From Edolisoma coerulescens (taxonomy: Eukaryota; Chordata; Aves; Passeriformes; Campephagidae), in assembly GCA_013397115.1 (NCBI GenBank), contig VWZW01005507.1, positions 4,244,113-4,308,112 of the forward strand: DNA of 64,000 bases, written 5' to 3'. Both the position numbers and the translations under genes were made by a program. Under the pieces are notes generated by a model. The model saw only the letters and a program-made list of their open reading frames with translations, was not told the DNA's origin and searched no databases. Below are positions 1-11,340 of this stretch, one piece after another. Position 1 is the stretch's first letter, and the number at the start of each line of letters is the position of its first letter.

Positions 1-3000
1 GAAAAGATCCTTGTTTTCATCTGCGCCACTGCTCAGAGCCCACAGGACAGCACTGCCTCCACAGCAGATTTTCCAATGGTTTCCCAAATTATTTCACTGA
101 TTCTGGCATACTTCAAGGCATCGATATAATTCTCACATTTGGAGGAAAAATGGGATTTCCTTCTCTTCCCCCTGCCTCCCTTCCTGTGTCACATCATTGC
201 TGCCTATGTCCGGGCTGCAGGACAAATCCCTTGTCCCCAGGGACAAGCAGAGGCCTGAAGATCAGGATCAGCTTCCTCTCAGCAGCCAATTCCCACAGGG
301 AAGGCTGGAAATGAGAGCAAGCAGGGAGAGAGTCAAAAGCACCTTCTAGAATCATCTGGTTCCTGATGACCTTGGAGAGATTTGGGGCCTCCAAAGATGA
401 TCCCTCCTCCAGCTTTTCCAGTGATGCTCATGCTGCCAGGCCCAGGCTTGTGTAGCAGAGAGGAGCCAATGGAACTGATTCAGCTGCCCCCAAGCCAGGG
501 AAAGCCTTTCTGCTCCTTCCTGCAGTTCCATGTGCTCATGGAAAGCCGACTCTCTAAGGAACAGCACTCAAGTGGTGGTCAAGCAGAGCAGATGTAGAAA
601 TGCCAGGACTGAAGGAACAGGGACTTCACAATTAGAAGTAATTGTCTGAATGCCCCTCTTCCATAGGCCACAATGTCCCCCACCATCATTTCCTTCCCCA
701 GCAATAAATCCTGGGCAAACTGGATTACATCTTGGTTAGGTTTGTCTTCCTTAGAGATTTGGAGGCTCCAAGGTGAGGAGAATTCATTCCTCATTCATTA
801 TGCAGCCTATTACATTTTTGCAGTGATTACTTACCCTCCTTGTTGAAAACAAAAAACCCCTCAGAACAAACAAAAAATACCAAACCACTCCTCTGACTAA
901 TGCAACTTTCCAGTGCTCTCCCACCTCCGCAGATGAAGAGCTGCTTGTGCAATTTTAATTCAGCCCTCCCTGTGTTATGAACTATTACACACTATTTTTC
1001 CCACTGGGCCCCAGCCTTCTTTCTGTCTCCAGGAAAAATGATCCCTAATAGCAACGAGTAGACACTCTGTTTTCCCCTCATTTTTCTACATGTTACTGGA
1101 TGCCTGGCTTTCTGCTCTCAACTCTGATTTCTCATCTCTGTGCTGGTTTTTGGGTTGGTTTTGTTTTTCCTGGTGCTCATGACTAATACCCTGCTGCTTC
1201 CTAGCCCTCCCTGTCAATCCTCGTTATTTGGCTTCCAATCTTTACCTCTGTTTATCTAGTCAGTCTCAGGCTCCATGAAACCTGTTTCATTCATGCTGAT
1301 CTACTAAATTCCACTCCACCAGACCTCACCCTTGCACCAATATATCCCTGAAAGTGCTGTCTCCTCCCTCCTCTGTCAGAGTCAGGCTGCCCTGCCTTGC
1401 TGGCTGCCTTCAGGAACATCTTTCAGCAGCCTGTGGAGCAGCAGCCCCTTGGAAATGCCCCTGTGGCCTCAGTTTGGCTTACCAGCCATCTGTCACCCCT
1501 GGACCAGCCCATTCCTTGCTCAGTGTTCAACCCAGTTTCACTCAGAGACTCACCCAAGGCCTGTTTCACCACACAGACTCTTCCCTGACAATCTCCAATA
1601 AGCCTCTCCCTGGTAGAAGGTGATGTTACTGAGGTTTTGTAATGCCTAAATTTGGGTTACTTTCACAGATGTGGCAAATCACACATCTGTGGTAACCACC
1701 TTCCTGAAGAGCAAGTCAATAAAGTTTAACCAATCTATAAAAAACCCAAATCATATAATGTGGGACACACTTGGTTGTGAGGAAGAGCTGAAGTGCTTTT
1801 GTTGAAAGTTAAAAATCCACGGCAAAAGCAAGTTTAACCTGAGCCTGACACTGAGGACAGGATACTTCGGTCTGAAAAGTTCAAATCTGACATTCACAAG
1901 CTACTGGAAAAGGGGAATTGGAACTCTCAGACACCGTGAGTGTGTCATTTATTGGCACAGGCACCTGAACTTTCTATAATACGTTTTTTCAGCAGTTGAA
2001 GTTTTCGGGACATGTCAATGTGTTAAGACAGTCCCTGCATGCAGCTTTTCCTTTTGAGATACTCTATCAGATATAATTTTTGTGAAAACACAAAACCTGT
2101 TCCCGCCCTTCTGATCTCAGCTGAGTGGGAATGGCTGCAGCAGAGCAATCATCTCCAGAAAATTACAGGCAATTAATTCCACCAGATGCTCCCCTCTCCT
2201 GCAGCTCTGTTTAGGAAACACTCAGCCATGTCAAGCTCTTTTGGGTATTTTTACACTGCTCAGAGCCAGGCCCTGTGGCTCTCACACCAGCCTGCTCTTC
2301 TGCCCACCTCCAGTGATGCTAGAAAGGATTTTCCTTAACCAAAACCAAATGCCCAGCCTTTCCTCTTCTGGAGAGAAGCAATGTAAATGGACTGCTAAGC
2401 CTAAAAGTCCATCACTGATGTCTCCTAGGATGGGAACATTTATTTATCTTCTCCTGAGGTCACAGCTCAGCTGTGTGAACCAGGAACACTTCTGAGCAAG
2501 CTAATAAACCTGCAGTTAATACCCAGGAATTGTCTAAGGGAGCAGGCTGAGTTATTCTTTCAGTCATAACAGAAAGACAGGCAGGCAAATTATATTTAAC
2601 CCCCATGCAGCCCGTTGAGCAAAAAACAGCTCTGGCCACGCTAAGGAACAGCAGTTGGGAGAAGAATGGCCTAGCAATTGAAAACAGGCCTTGTGATTCC
2701 AAATTAATGTCGGAACAAGGCGTGGGCTCACACAGTGTGGATGTCCTCTGTGGATCCGGATGTATCTGTGACTCTGACCTGGCATGCAAAGCTCTGAGAT
2801 CCTCCACCTTCCACTTCAGTTCAGGCACAATAAATCAGTCACAACACTGAGGAAATGGTTAAGAGGTCTCCACACCCTATTTTCTCTGTCCTTTTCCTGA
2901 CTGTTTGGAGCCTCCCAAGTCCCTCTTAGTCCCTCCAAACTAATTGCAGTAAGATGTCCTGTCATCACTGAGAAATCTGCATGTTAAGCATCTGTGGGGT

Positions 3001-4927
3001 TTCTGCTCTGAGTTCTAGAGGGAGTCCCATGGCAGCACAGGCTCTGCAGCACTTCCAGGGATGAAATGAGCCCGCACTCATCGGAGAGAGCACCACTGGT
3101 CCATAGGCTTTGAGGGTTATGGATGTTGGGATGGACAGACAGCTCCTTTAAGCCTAGCAAAGGCCCAGCCAAGTGTTGAAAATAATTTGCTTTAAGTTAG
3201 CAGCAATCCCTAGTGATCAATTTATCGTCTCAATTCCATAAAGTTTTGCCAGTCTTAGCATTCCCACTCCTTGCATGGCAATCTCTGCTCATTACTTACT
3301 GATACCATATCTATCTATATCTATATTCTGATATTATTAAGACTGAGATTCAGCACAAATCTACCAGACTATTCACACTCTAGTCAAGTCAGATGCTCCT
3401 TTGGGGTAGCACCAGAGGCTGGACCACCGAGACAGGGCACAGACACATTTTACTCCAAGGAACAAAGTGTACATGGAAATTGGAGAGCAGGGCAAGGCAG
3501 CAAGGCTGGCGGTGCTGAGCTCCCCTGGAGTTTCACAGCTCCGAAGAGAAGGTTTTCAAGGGTCCCACGTAATTCAAAGTAATGTGATTTTTTAATTGCT
3601 GCAGAAAGAGCTCAGCGCACAGACACCCGCCTTCAGATCCCTGCTTTGTTCCCGGTTCCCAGATATCATCAACACTGCCATGAAAGAGCTGTGAACTGGA
3701 AGAGCAGTGCAGACATTGAAATGGAAATGAGGATGCAACTACCTCCCATCTCGCCTGGCTCCAGGAGCTATTACTTACCCCCAGTGACTTCCGAACCAGA
3801 GGAGGGCTTAACAGAGCAGGGCAGAAGCACTCGATTCTTACGGACATGTGTTTACCCTGCAGATGCATCGGGATGGCTCCAACCGGTGCGGTAGGAAGGA
3901 TGTGGGATAATTTACAATAACAAAGTCAAGTGTGTGTTGTTCCTCTAAACTCTGCTCATTGGCCTCAGATCCTGCTCTCCTCGGTGCTCAAGAACCCTGC
4001 CTTACCCTCACGGATGCTGGAGTGCCTCGAACTCGAGCTGGCAAAGTGGGAATCTCAAGAGTGGCAGCAAGAGCCCTCCCGCGATGAAAAACATTGCTCG
4101 GGCAAGGAGAGATGCTCTCACTGGTGTCCTGGAAAATGGCTCATGCTAAATTGGACCAACTCTGCACGAGTCCAAACAGCTTCAGCTGTTCCACGTGTTC
4201 CATGAATTCCACGTGAGTCACTCCCACCTGTTCTAGGTTTGGGTTTTCTCAGTGTCTCTGCCCCAGCACTTCCAGGAAGGTGCTGTCATGCCCTGCACGT
4301 GTCACTCCCGCTTGGATTGGCTCCACTGCTGCCCAGAGTTCCCGATTCACCGCTGGCTGTGCCGGCCCCTGCCCCCCAGCAACCCCCTCCCGGGTTTGCC
4401 TCCCTGCTGCGCTGTGCCAGGAGCATCCAGAGGTTCTCCTGCCTGGCTCAGACACACATCCTGGAGACACAATTCCACCCCAGTGTCACTTGCTGTGAAC
4501 AAAAAGACTCTCACTGACACTGACAGTCATTTCCTTTTAGGTCCAGGACAGCTACCTCCCCATTTCACTGGTGTCAGTGTGGTTCAGCTTTTATGTTGAA
4601 TTCAAACCAGAAGTGCACTCTGCCCAAACGGTTAAATCCCAGCCATATTCACTTTTGCTTTGACTGATAAGGCTTCACATCATTCTAATCCATAAGAAGC
4701 TGCTCCAGAGATGGATCCATTCCATACAGGCTTTTCTTTTCATTTACCCAGGTGCCCTTTGATCTTGTGGATCTCTGTATTTAATTACGGGAGCTGAACG
4801 AGGTTCATATCGTATCTGCTCGTGCACTTTGCTCAGGTCTGGCTTTTCTGTTTGGGGAAGGAGAGTGCAATTCTTGGAAGCACGGCTATTTAATTTTAAT
4901 ATACTACAAGTGCAAGAGTAAGCTCAC
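1..4927. other. Non-coding stretch, left end
   Basis: No convincing exon was found in these 4.9 kb. The open frames on both strands are short (under 125 codons) and overlap each other, as expected by chance. Weak splice-donor look-alikes for the minus strand occur near 820 and 3770, but no good acceptor with an open frame accompanies them. The sequence is moderately GC-rich compared with the right half of the window. No CR1 copy was recognised. The only notable content is a CACGTG/AP-1 cluster at 4192-4301, listed separately. Confidence 0.5.
4192..4310. promoter_or_regulatory. Cluster of three CACGTG E-boxes with an AP-1 site
   Basis: Perfect CACGTG hexamers lie at 4192-4197, 4210-4215 and 4296-4301. 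The second overlaps a perfect TGAGTCA (AP-1 type) site at 4214-4220. The second and third boxes sit in related contexts: CACGTG, then (AG)TCACTCCC, so one may be a copy of the other. CACGTG is the core bound by bHLH-zip factors such as USF, MYC/MAX, MITF and TFEB. That these sites are used is an inference from the motifs alone; no promoter or first exon was recognised next to them. Confidence 0.3.
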
Positions 4928-5126
4928 CTTCAAGTGCTCCTCATTGTCGATGCATGAATAAACAACTGGCAGGGGAGGGAGAACATTGCAAAAAGGTGCT
5001 TCTAGATGAATATGCTCAGCAGCCATAAAGGACCTCAGTGATTTCCTGGGGCACAAAGGCCTTGGTGGTACCACTCTGCCACTTCCAATCAGCATAAATG
5101 TAGTACTTGACAATTCTCCTTGACTG
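4928..5126 (-). CDS. Candidate internal coding exon, unidentified protein
   Basis: Read on the minus strand, this 199-base segment follows a long pyrimidine tract ending TTTTTCAG and ends before a GTGAGC donor. One frame is open across the whole segment: one leading base, then 66 codons ending in Lys. The acceptor is a NAGNAG type (CAGCAG), so the exon could begin three bases later at 5123. The peptide is proline- and serine-bearing, with no membrane segment or motif I recognise. It includes SFMAAEHIHLEAPF and a C-terminal VVYSCIDNEEHLK. A second frame, in phase 0, is also open for about 35 codons (including YYIYADWKWQSGTTKAF) and then stops, which would make this a terminal exon instead. The leading phase fits the candidate exons at 16274-16330 and 16810-16923. 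No gene name can be given. It could also be a chance frame. Confidence 0.35.
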
Positions 5127-6613
5127 CTGAAAAATAATAAGAAAAAGATTAAAACCAAAACAGAATTAGGAGAAAAAGAAGTTTATGTTAGACCCCAAAT
5201 TTGCAGTCCAGAGCATGGAAGGAGAACTGTCACTTCGCAGTGAGTAGAACAGGTAAAGTGGGATACAACAGAAAACAAACCCGGGAAAAATTCCTCTTAT
5301 TGCATTTCTGCCTCTCTGTCTGCTCTGACTGAGAGTTTGACCTCTCCTAATTGTAGCCCAGAACATTGTGGGGTGCACTGACAGCAATGTGATCATGGCA
5401 GACTTAAATTATCACACAGGCAGGTCAGGACTTGGATCATGGATCTTCAGTGATGGAAACACTCCTTGGGACCCCAGGCCAGCTTCATGGAAGCTTTGTA
5501 CTACCAGAACATTAAGGATTGAGGATCTGGGCCAAAGAGGTTGGATCCCGAGCTGGAGAGCTTCTCATTTCAGCACAGCAGCTGCACTGTGGAGCTCACC
5601 TTTGGGCAGGATCTTCCCGACCCTTGTGGGCAGTGCCAGCCACTGAAACAAGGCAGTCAGACACTGTTATCAGTGCAGCAGTGAGTACTCTGCTCCTTGG
5701 CTAATTAGCTGAGCTAGTACCCCTCCCAGATGACTTATTTTTAGTCCTTGCCTGCAGGGAACTGAGCCTTTAAGAGGCTCTGGAATGGGTCAGCTGGAAC
5801 AGGCTGTTACATTATGTATGTAGCAGCTGTGCCTGGCAATATCCACGGGCTGGGACTGAGACACGTGCAGGACCACCTTCACCTGTGCCTCTTACCTGGT
5901 GCTTCCACTGAACCACCACTGAACAGCACCCTCCTCGTGTCATCCTAACTCACCACAGGGCTTTACAGTGTTCCCTAATGGATAAAACCAAAATCTGTGT
6001 CTAAAATTAAGCTTCTGCATTAGCTATGCATGGTATAGCTCATTAAAAATGGATCCTCCTTTCAAGCTCTGACACATACGTAGGGAAATATATTGCTCCA
6101 TACGCTCAAAGTACTGGAATAAAATATCCGTTACCTGCATGTCCCTGTTTCAGCACAGGACTACGGAATGTGGTGGTGGTTACAACAGCAGATTTGGCTG
6201 TCCTGCCACAGATTGTCCCTGCTGCTGGGTTATGCTTATAAAGCCCTTGGGAAGGTGGAGGAAGTGAGGTCAGTGAGTGGCTGAGTGTTCTGTGGACACT
6301 GAGTCCCAGGCCATGGGAACGAGCCTTTGTCCCAGAACAATCCAACTTGGACTGCTGCTCCTTTGAAGGTCACCCAGAACAGGAGAGCAGCAGCACTGGA
6401 GAGCAGCCAACCTCTGCAAGCAGAAAACAGTCACAGGTACTAAGGAGAGTTTTGCTATGGAATAACGAGCTCACAAACTTGTTCCTCCTGAGCCAACAAG
6501 CAGGACTGAGAGGTCGTTCACAGCAGAGCCCTGTGCCACAACCTTAAAGGCAGAGGGCTTCTCACCCCAAAAATTCTCCATGCCCAGACATTTCTCGAAA
6601 GGCCAGCTGCTTC

Positions 6614-6695
6614 GTTATTATTGTTGTTATTACTACTATTATTATGTTAACATAGTAATAATACTACTACTAATAACATTACTACTAATAATAGT
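6614..6695. repeat. Imperfect (ATT/ACT)n trinucleotide microsatellite
   Basis: About 80 bases made almost only of ATT, GTT and ACT triplets on the left, and AGT/AAT/ACT triplets on the right. The two halves are roughly complementary about a GTTAAC centre at 6646-6651. The tract can therefore fold as a long imperfect hairpin. No coding frame runs through it with flanking support. Confidence 0.8.
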
Positions 6696-7676
6696 TCTGC
6701 CTCATTAACCAAATGAGGGCTGCTCTCTCTTTCTGAACACATTGTCTCACATGAAGAAGACAATGCACTGGTTTATTGGTACCTGCTGCTTCTAATCCAG
6801 GTGTTTGCTACAGGTTAAGTGTATGAGGGAAAAATCACACCCAAATATTTCAGCAAACTATCTGCATGATGGTCTGTGAAAATGGTGATGAACCAAGGCA
6901 CAGGTGAAGAGAATTGGGAGTACCAGGGACAAGGACTGCAGAATGTAACGCTCATTTATCCGTTGTGGGTCCACGCCTTATTTAGAGGAGACAGACTTCT
7001 TACAACATGTTTCTTAATATCTGGGAGTAGTGCATGAACCAGCATTATTGAAAGAAAAACAAAAAAGACAGTGTCTTATGTGCTGTAATAGGATTAAGCT
7101 GTTTTTCAAGCTCAATTAGCTGACTCACAATTTTAACTTGCTACCAAGACAGCAGCAAAGCAATTTGTGGGATAGATGGCAAATACCTCCTCAAAAGGAT
7201 GAATTCTCCAGCGTGTAAAGTTGCAGGCATGTGTGAGCGAGCTGTACACAAACCAAACAGCTTTGGCTTCACCAAAAGATTTGATTTGTACCTGCGATTT
7301 GGTCACAGAAAAGACATCATTTACCCAGTATGGTTCTTACATTAATCCTGCAGCCTGAGGCTCCTCTTCGGAGTAACTCGCTAGACAACAGGTCTGTGTG
7401 AACAAACACAGATTAAATCCCCTGTGTACACGCCCAACATTCGTTCTCACCGAATTCTCTACCAAATCCCTTCAGCTGTAATTGCTGCGCTCCAGCCCCA
7501 TCGCGTCATCCGCGGTGCCGCAGGCTCAGGGACCAATTAGTGACACAGGCTCCTGTCACCTAGGAGATCGGGAGGCAGTGTCTCAGCGTTCCCATCTTCA
7601 GAGACTCTCCCTGAGACTGGATTTGGGCTCTGCATGACATTTCACCACGCCGGCAGACTCCCAGGACAGCTAATTA

Positions 7677-7700
7677 AATATTATGGCTGGCCATAATATT
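7677..7700. repeat. Perfect inverted repeat, 11-base arms
   Basis: The arms AATATTATGGC and GCCATAATATT are exact reverse complements separated by two bases (TG). It lies just right of a homeodomain-like TAATTAAA. A chance palindrome of this length is uncommon but possible in a 64-kb AT-rich window. Confidence 0.85.
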
Positions 7701-9554
7701 GCCACAGTTATCGTGGTGCCTTAAATTCATGAGAAGCTTTAAGGATTCCTACAAGGGAGGAAAACAACGTCCTTACAGAGGAAGTGCTGATACTCCTAAA
7801 AATTGCCTGGCTCACTGTCACCCTGTGGCTGGGGAGCTGTGAGCCAGGGATCAGAGAACTCCCCAGTCCCACCTGAATGCCTAACGCCCATGATTCTGTT
7901 CTAGCAAATTCCTTCCTCTCTTTCTGATAAGGAGAACCAAATCTTGAAATCCCTCTGCCTAGAGACACAGGTCATGGTGACACTGCCAGGATATGTTGCC
8001 TTTGCAATGCTTATGTGAAAGGTTACTATAAAATCATGTAAATCCATGGTGTATTGACCCATTTCAGTGACAGGAGTAGCAATTGCTCCATGAAAATAGT
8101 TTATAGCTCAGCAAAGCACCCCAGATATGCAAAAAGCATTAGAAAATTATTCACTATTAATTATTTAAACACAGTTATTTTCCTGTAATTTTACATGGCT
8201 GGGATTACTCTGATTCTCAGGCTTAAAAATGAACAAGTCCACAAGTTCCCAATAAAACAGTGTGGGAGAAGGTTCTTTTTAAAATTGATTTGGATACTCA
8301 GCAGCAGAATAAACACTGCTCGGATTGCCCACGTTCTACCTTGGCATTTTATTAATGTTTAATTGACATTTGCAGTGAATAAATGTTTAAGTGTTTTCTC
8401 TGTATTGTTCTCTCACAAGAATAATTCTGGAGCAGCTGAGCCCAGTGTCTGTGTTGCACACCCCACCTTCAGAGACATTCCACTGTCCAGAGCTGTTTCC
8501 AGGCAGTCTGGTCCAGGGAGGAAGGAGCAGGGAAAGAGACTGGGGAGATCAGCACCAAACCTATGTGCAATGCTCACCTTCCCCACGCTCCTCCTTCACT
8601 GCTTCTTGCCATCTACAAACTCAGACTAGGACTTTTTAATGATCCCATTGCTCTCACATCTCCTCTCAAGTACTGGCAAATAGGTTTCACACTGAAAAAT
8701 GTTCTTTTTGAGGAGAGCTGGAGGGAGATTGGAGGCAGAGAGAAGACGACAGGCACAACTGCATTGAGCTGTGCTATGAAGGGGTTCTAGACCACCTGTA
8801 TAGCTCCCAGTGAATCTCTGTTTAGTTACTGTTAAATTTAAATAAAATCTTGGTCAGGACAGTGATCAGGATCAGGATACCAGCACTTACTCTACAGGAT
8901 GATTTCCTAGAGCAAATTTGGTCATTGTGTTTGGGGTTTACTCACTTCATAACAGATATTCCTCACTCTCAGCCCTGGTCTGACCACAGTGTTTCACAGA
9001 CACTCTGTGGTTGCACAAACCACTTCCCCTGCCATGTGCAGTGACAGCAGTTGTATTCACAGAGGAGTTCTAGTAGGAACTTCCATGGGTCACAGCTTAA
9101 TCCCTGCTGATCTGTGCCAAAGAAACGCAACGGCGGGGCCGGGGCCTTTTCCAAAGACTGCAGTTTTGTCCTGCCCCCGTTACTTACTGCAGAGGGGAAA
9201 TGTGTGTTCAACTGGGGCTCCACTCCTTTTGTTAGGCTGGAGCCACTGACGCTGCAGTTTCATTAACCTGGGGCTCGCTGAAAGCCACGGCCCTTGGAGA
9301 CAATTGGAACACAAAGTGCTGCCACCCGGCCGGATCCAACTGCTGCTGGCAGCATTTTCATTCACTCCAGCCCCACCCTGGAACCAAAGATTGACTGGAA
9401 AAGACTTTTTAGTACCTTACAAGTTATTCTGATGTTCTAGTGTGTTCTGTTCCCCACAGCGGCTGCTGCTTTACTAAAGGTGCTGAGCATCAGCTGGCAG
9501 GATGCACACAGATAATGGCACATGCCACGGGAACGTGAGGCTATCCCTGCTCCA

Positions 9555-9568
9555 GTTGCCATGGAAAA
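9555..9568. promoter_or_regulatory. Partial X-box (RFX-type) site
   Basis: GTTGCCATGGAAAA matches the left half and centre of the RFX X-box (GTTGCCATGG.AAC) but lacks the terminal AC. It is the weakest of the three such sites in the window. Function is inferred from the motif only. Confidence 0.2.
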
Positions 9569-10550
9569 TGACAGCACGGTGTGATGCTCCAGTGGGGCCA
9601 TCTCAGGCTGCTTCACTGCCCTTGATGAGCAGCCCTGCAGAGAGGAGAGGTGAAATTCCCCTGTGGGATGCAAGGAACAGCCCCCACACCTCGCAACCGT
9701 AGCCTCAGCACTGCACTTTGGTGACTCAAAGCCTGGGCAGGACACCATTCCCAGCCTGGGCCTGGCTCTGGAAGCTGGTGATAAGCCATAATATTACGTA
9801 TTGCAGCTATTTTGGCTGAATTCCTGCATTAGGGAGGGATGGCGTTGATGAACTTGCCACTGGACTGGAAGCAGACACGTCCCCATGTCTCAGTCACTTG
9901 AGAGCAACACAACGTTTTAGGCTGTGCATTGCAATTACAACTGCTGATTAATTGTGAGGGGTTCCAAAAATTCACCAGCTCACCCAGATAGATTAAATCT
10001 CACAAGTTCTGTTAAATCAGTGCTATGGAGACAATAACAAGGCTAATCACTTGCTGTCTTCATTCCACAGCAGAAATGCAGCAGCCTTGAATAATGAACC
10101 ACCTTCAGCTTGTCTAGACTGGGGTTTCCTGCACACCTCGGAAGCTTCTCCCAGGTTTCTTTTCACACAACTCTGCCTGTCCAGATGTGCAAACAGATTG
10201 GTAACTCACATCACAGCGTGACAGACACATGACCCAGACACACTGAGCAGCACAGATCCCAAAGGAATTCCTGGTGACTGAGCTCTGGACAACAGGCACA
10301 CATGTCTGTCTAACTGATCCTTACCCACCATCCCAAATCACCTCTCTAAGGAAAGAAAAAAATAAATTTATGTTCCCTGAAGCTCCTGTCATATTTACAT
10401 TCAAAAAACATGGACACCCCATTGACAAGAGCTGCCTGGGAAGGATGAGTGTGTTACAGAGCAAACAATGCAGCCAGAAGACTCAGCCACAAGTTTTGCC
10501 ATTTTATGATCAGCTGAAGCAGCAGTAAACTGAGTTCAGTGCAAGATCCT

Positions 10551-10724
10551 TCCCTGTGAGGGTGGGGAGGCCCTGGCACAGGTTGCCCAGAGAAGCTGTG
10601 GCTGCCCCTGGATCCCCGGAAGTGTCCAAGGCCAGGTTGGACAGAGCTTGGAGCAACCTGGGATAGGGGGAGGTGCCCATGGCAAGGAGTTGGTCCCTGC
10701 CAACCCAAACCATTCTGTGATTCT
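10551..10724 (+). mobile_element. CR1 LINE fragment, 3' end, plus strand
   Basis: This 5'-truncated non-LTR retroposon keeps only the last ~170 bases of CR1. Diagnostic stretches are 'ggcacaggttgcccagag', 'ccaaggccaggttggacag', 'gagcaacctgggatag' and the terminal 'ccattctgtgattctg', which is the short tail repeat typical of CR1 in birds. It has no coding capacity. It is the only CR1 copy in the window lying on the plus strand. Open frames on both strands here are fortuitous. Confidence 0.93.
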
Positions 10725-11010
10725 GCTGTTTCCCATCACCTAAACCAGGACAGGGCTTCCTAGCTGGTGCAAAGATGCTTTCAGGGTGGGATTGTGGAGT
10801 TTGCTCCAGTGAAACACCCTCTCAGGGCTGAAAGCTGAGGCACAGCCCGCTCTGGGCAGTTGCTCTGCTCTGATCCACATCAGCAGCCAAGGGCAGCAGG
10901 GTCTGTCTGGTTGGCACCTCCCCACTGTGCCTGTTTGGGTGGCTGCAGGCTGGGCTGCTGACCTGTGACAACGTAACCAGTGCTTTCATCCTCCTGCTGC
11001 TGCCTCGCAG
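10725..11010. other. Short non-coding interval before a candidate plus-strand exon
   Basis: About 290 bases, moderately GC-rich, with no recognised repeat. Its right end is a pyrimidine-rich tract ending CTCGCAG, which serves as the splice acceptor of the following candidate exon. Confidence 0.4.
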
Positions 11011-11192
11011 GATTTTTTAGCTGGCAGCTGAATGAGCCAGACACGCTGGGTAGCACAGCTCCTGAGGAAACTCCTCGTGCCCGAGCTCCTAACAACGCAT
11101 CCAAATGTCACAAAAAGTCGGTGAACACGCTGAAGGCTCACCTGCACATACTGGGAACTTCTGAGTTTAGTATCCACTATCAAAAGGCCTAA
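11011..11192 (+). CDS. Candidate 3'-terminal coding exon, unidentified protein
   Basis: A strong acceptor (pyrimidine-rich 'ctcctgctgctgcctcgcag') precedes 182 bases that are open in one frame for 60 codons and end in TAA at 11190-11192. A canonical AATAAA follows at 11335-11340, about 145 bases after the stop, so the segment has the layout of a last coding exon with a short 3' UTR. The peptide is hydrophilic, includes KCHKKSVNTLKAHLHIL, and matches no family I recognise. A competing minus-strand exon candidate overlaps it: GTGAGC donor left of 11136, TTTTAG acceptor right of about 11182, 15 codons open. At most one is likely real. It could belong to a long non-coding transcript with a fortuitous frame. 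Confidence 0.25.
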
Positions 11193-11334
11193 AATGTTGT
11201 CACATGATTTTTAGCCTTGGGCTCACAAAATCTCTGATTGAAAAAGAGATGTAAAACAAGACCCATCTCTTTTATATTGCACTTATTTCCTAAAACTCTT
11301 CAGCATACGGAAATGTGTTGTATAACAAGTTCGT

Positions 11335-11340
11335 AATAAA
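11335..11340 (+). terminator. Canonical poly(A) signal AATAAA
   Basis: AATAAA about 145 bases after the stop of the candidate terminal exon. The hexamer is common in AT-rich DNA, so its value depends on that exon being real. Confidence 0.2.

Larger units (their letters stand above)
5127..10550. other. Non-coding stretch with motifs and short repeats
   Basis: No exon is strongly supported. A minus-strand donor (GTAAGAG) near 5897 follows a short open segment, but its acceptor is poor. Contents listed separately are a (ATT/ACT)n microsatellite at 6614-6695, a palindrome at 7677-7700 and an X-box-like site at 9555-9568. A short CpG-bearing patch around 7487-7520 (with CCGCGG) and another near 9128-9150 stand out in otherwise CpG-poor DNA. 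A segment at about 7070-7150 rich in AATTAG and TGACTCA motifs resembles a conserved non-coding block. Confidence 0.45.

Noticed and set aside
9180..9280. Minus-strand GTAAGT donor at about 9181-9186 with an open segment upstream
   Set aside because: Several AG acceptors are possible, none with a pyrimidine tract, and no frame stands out.
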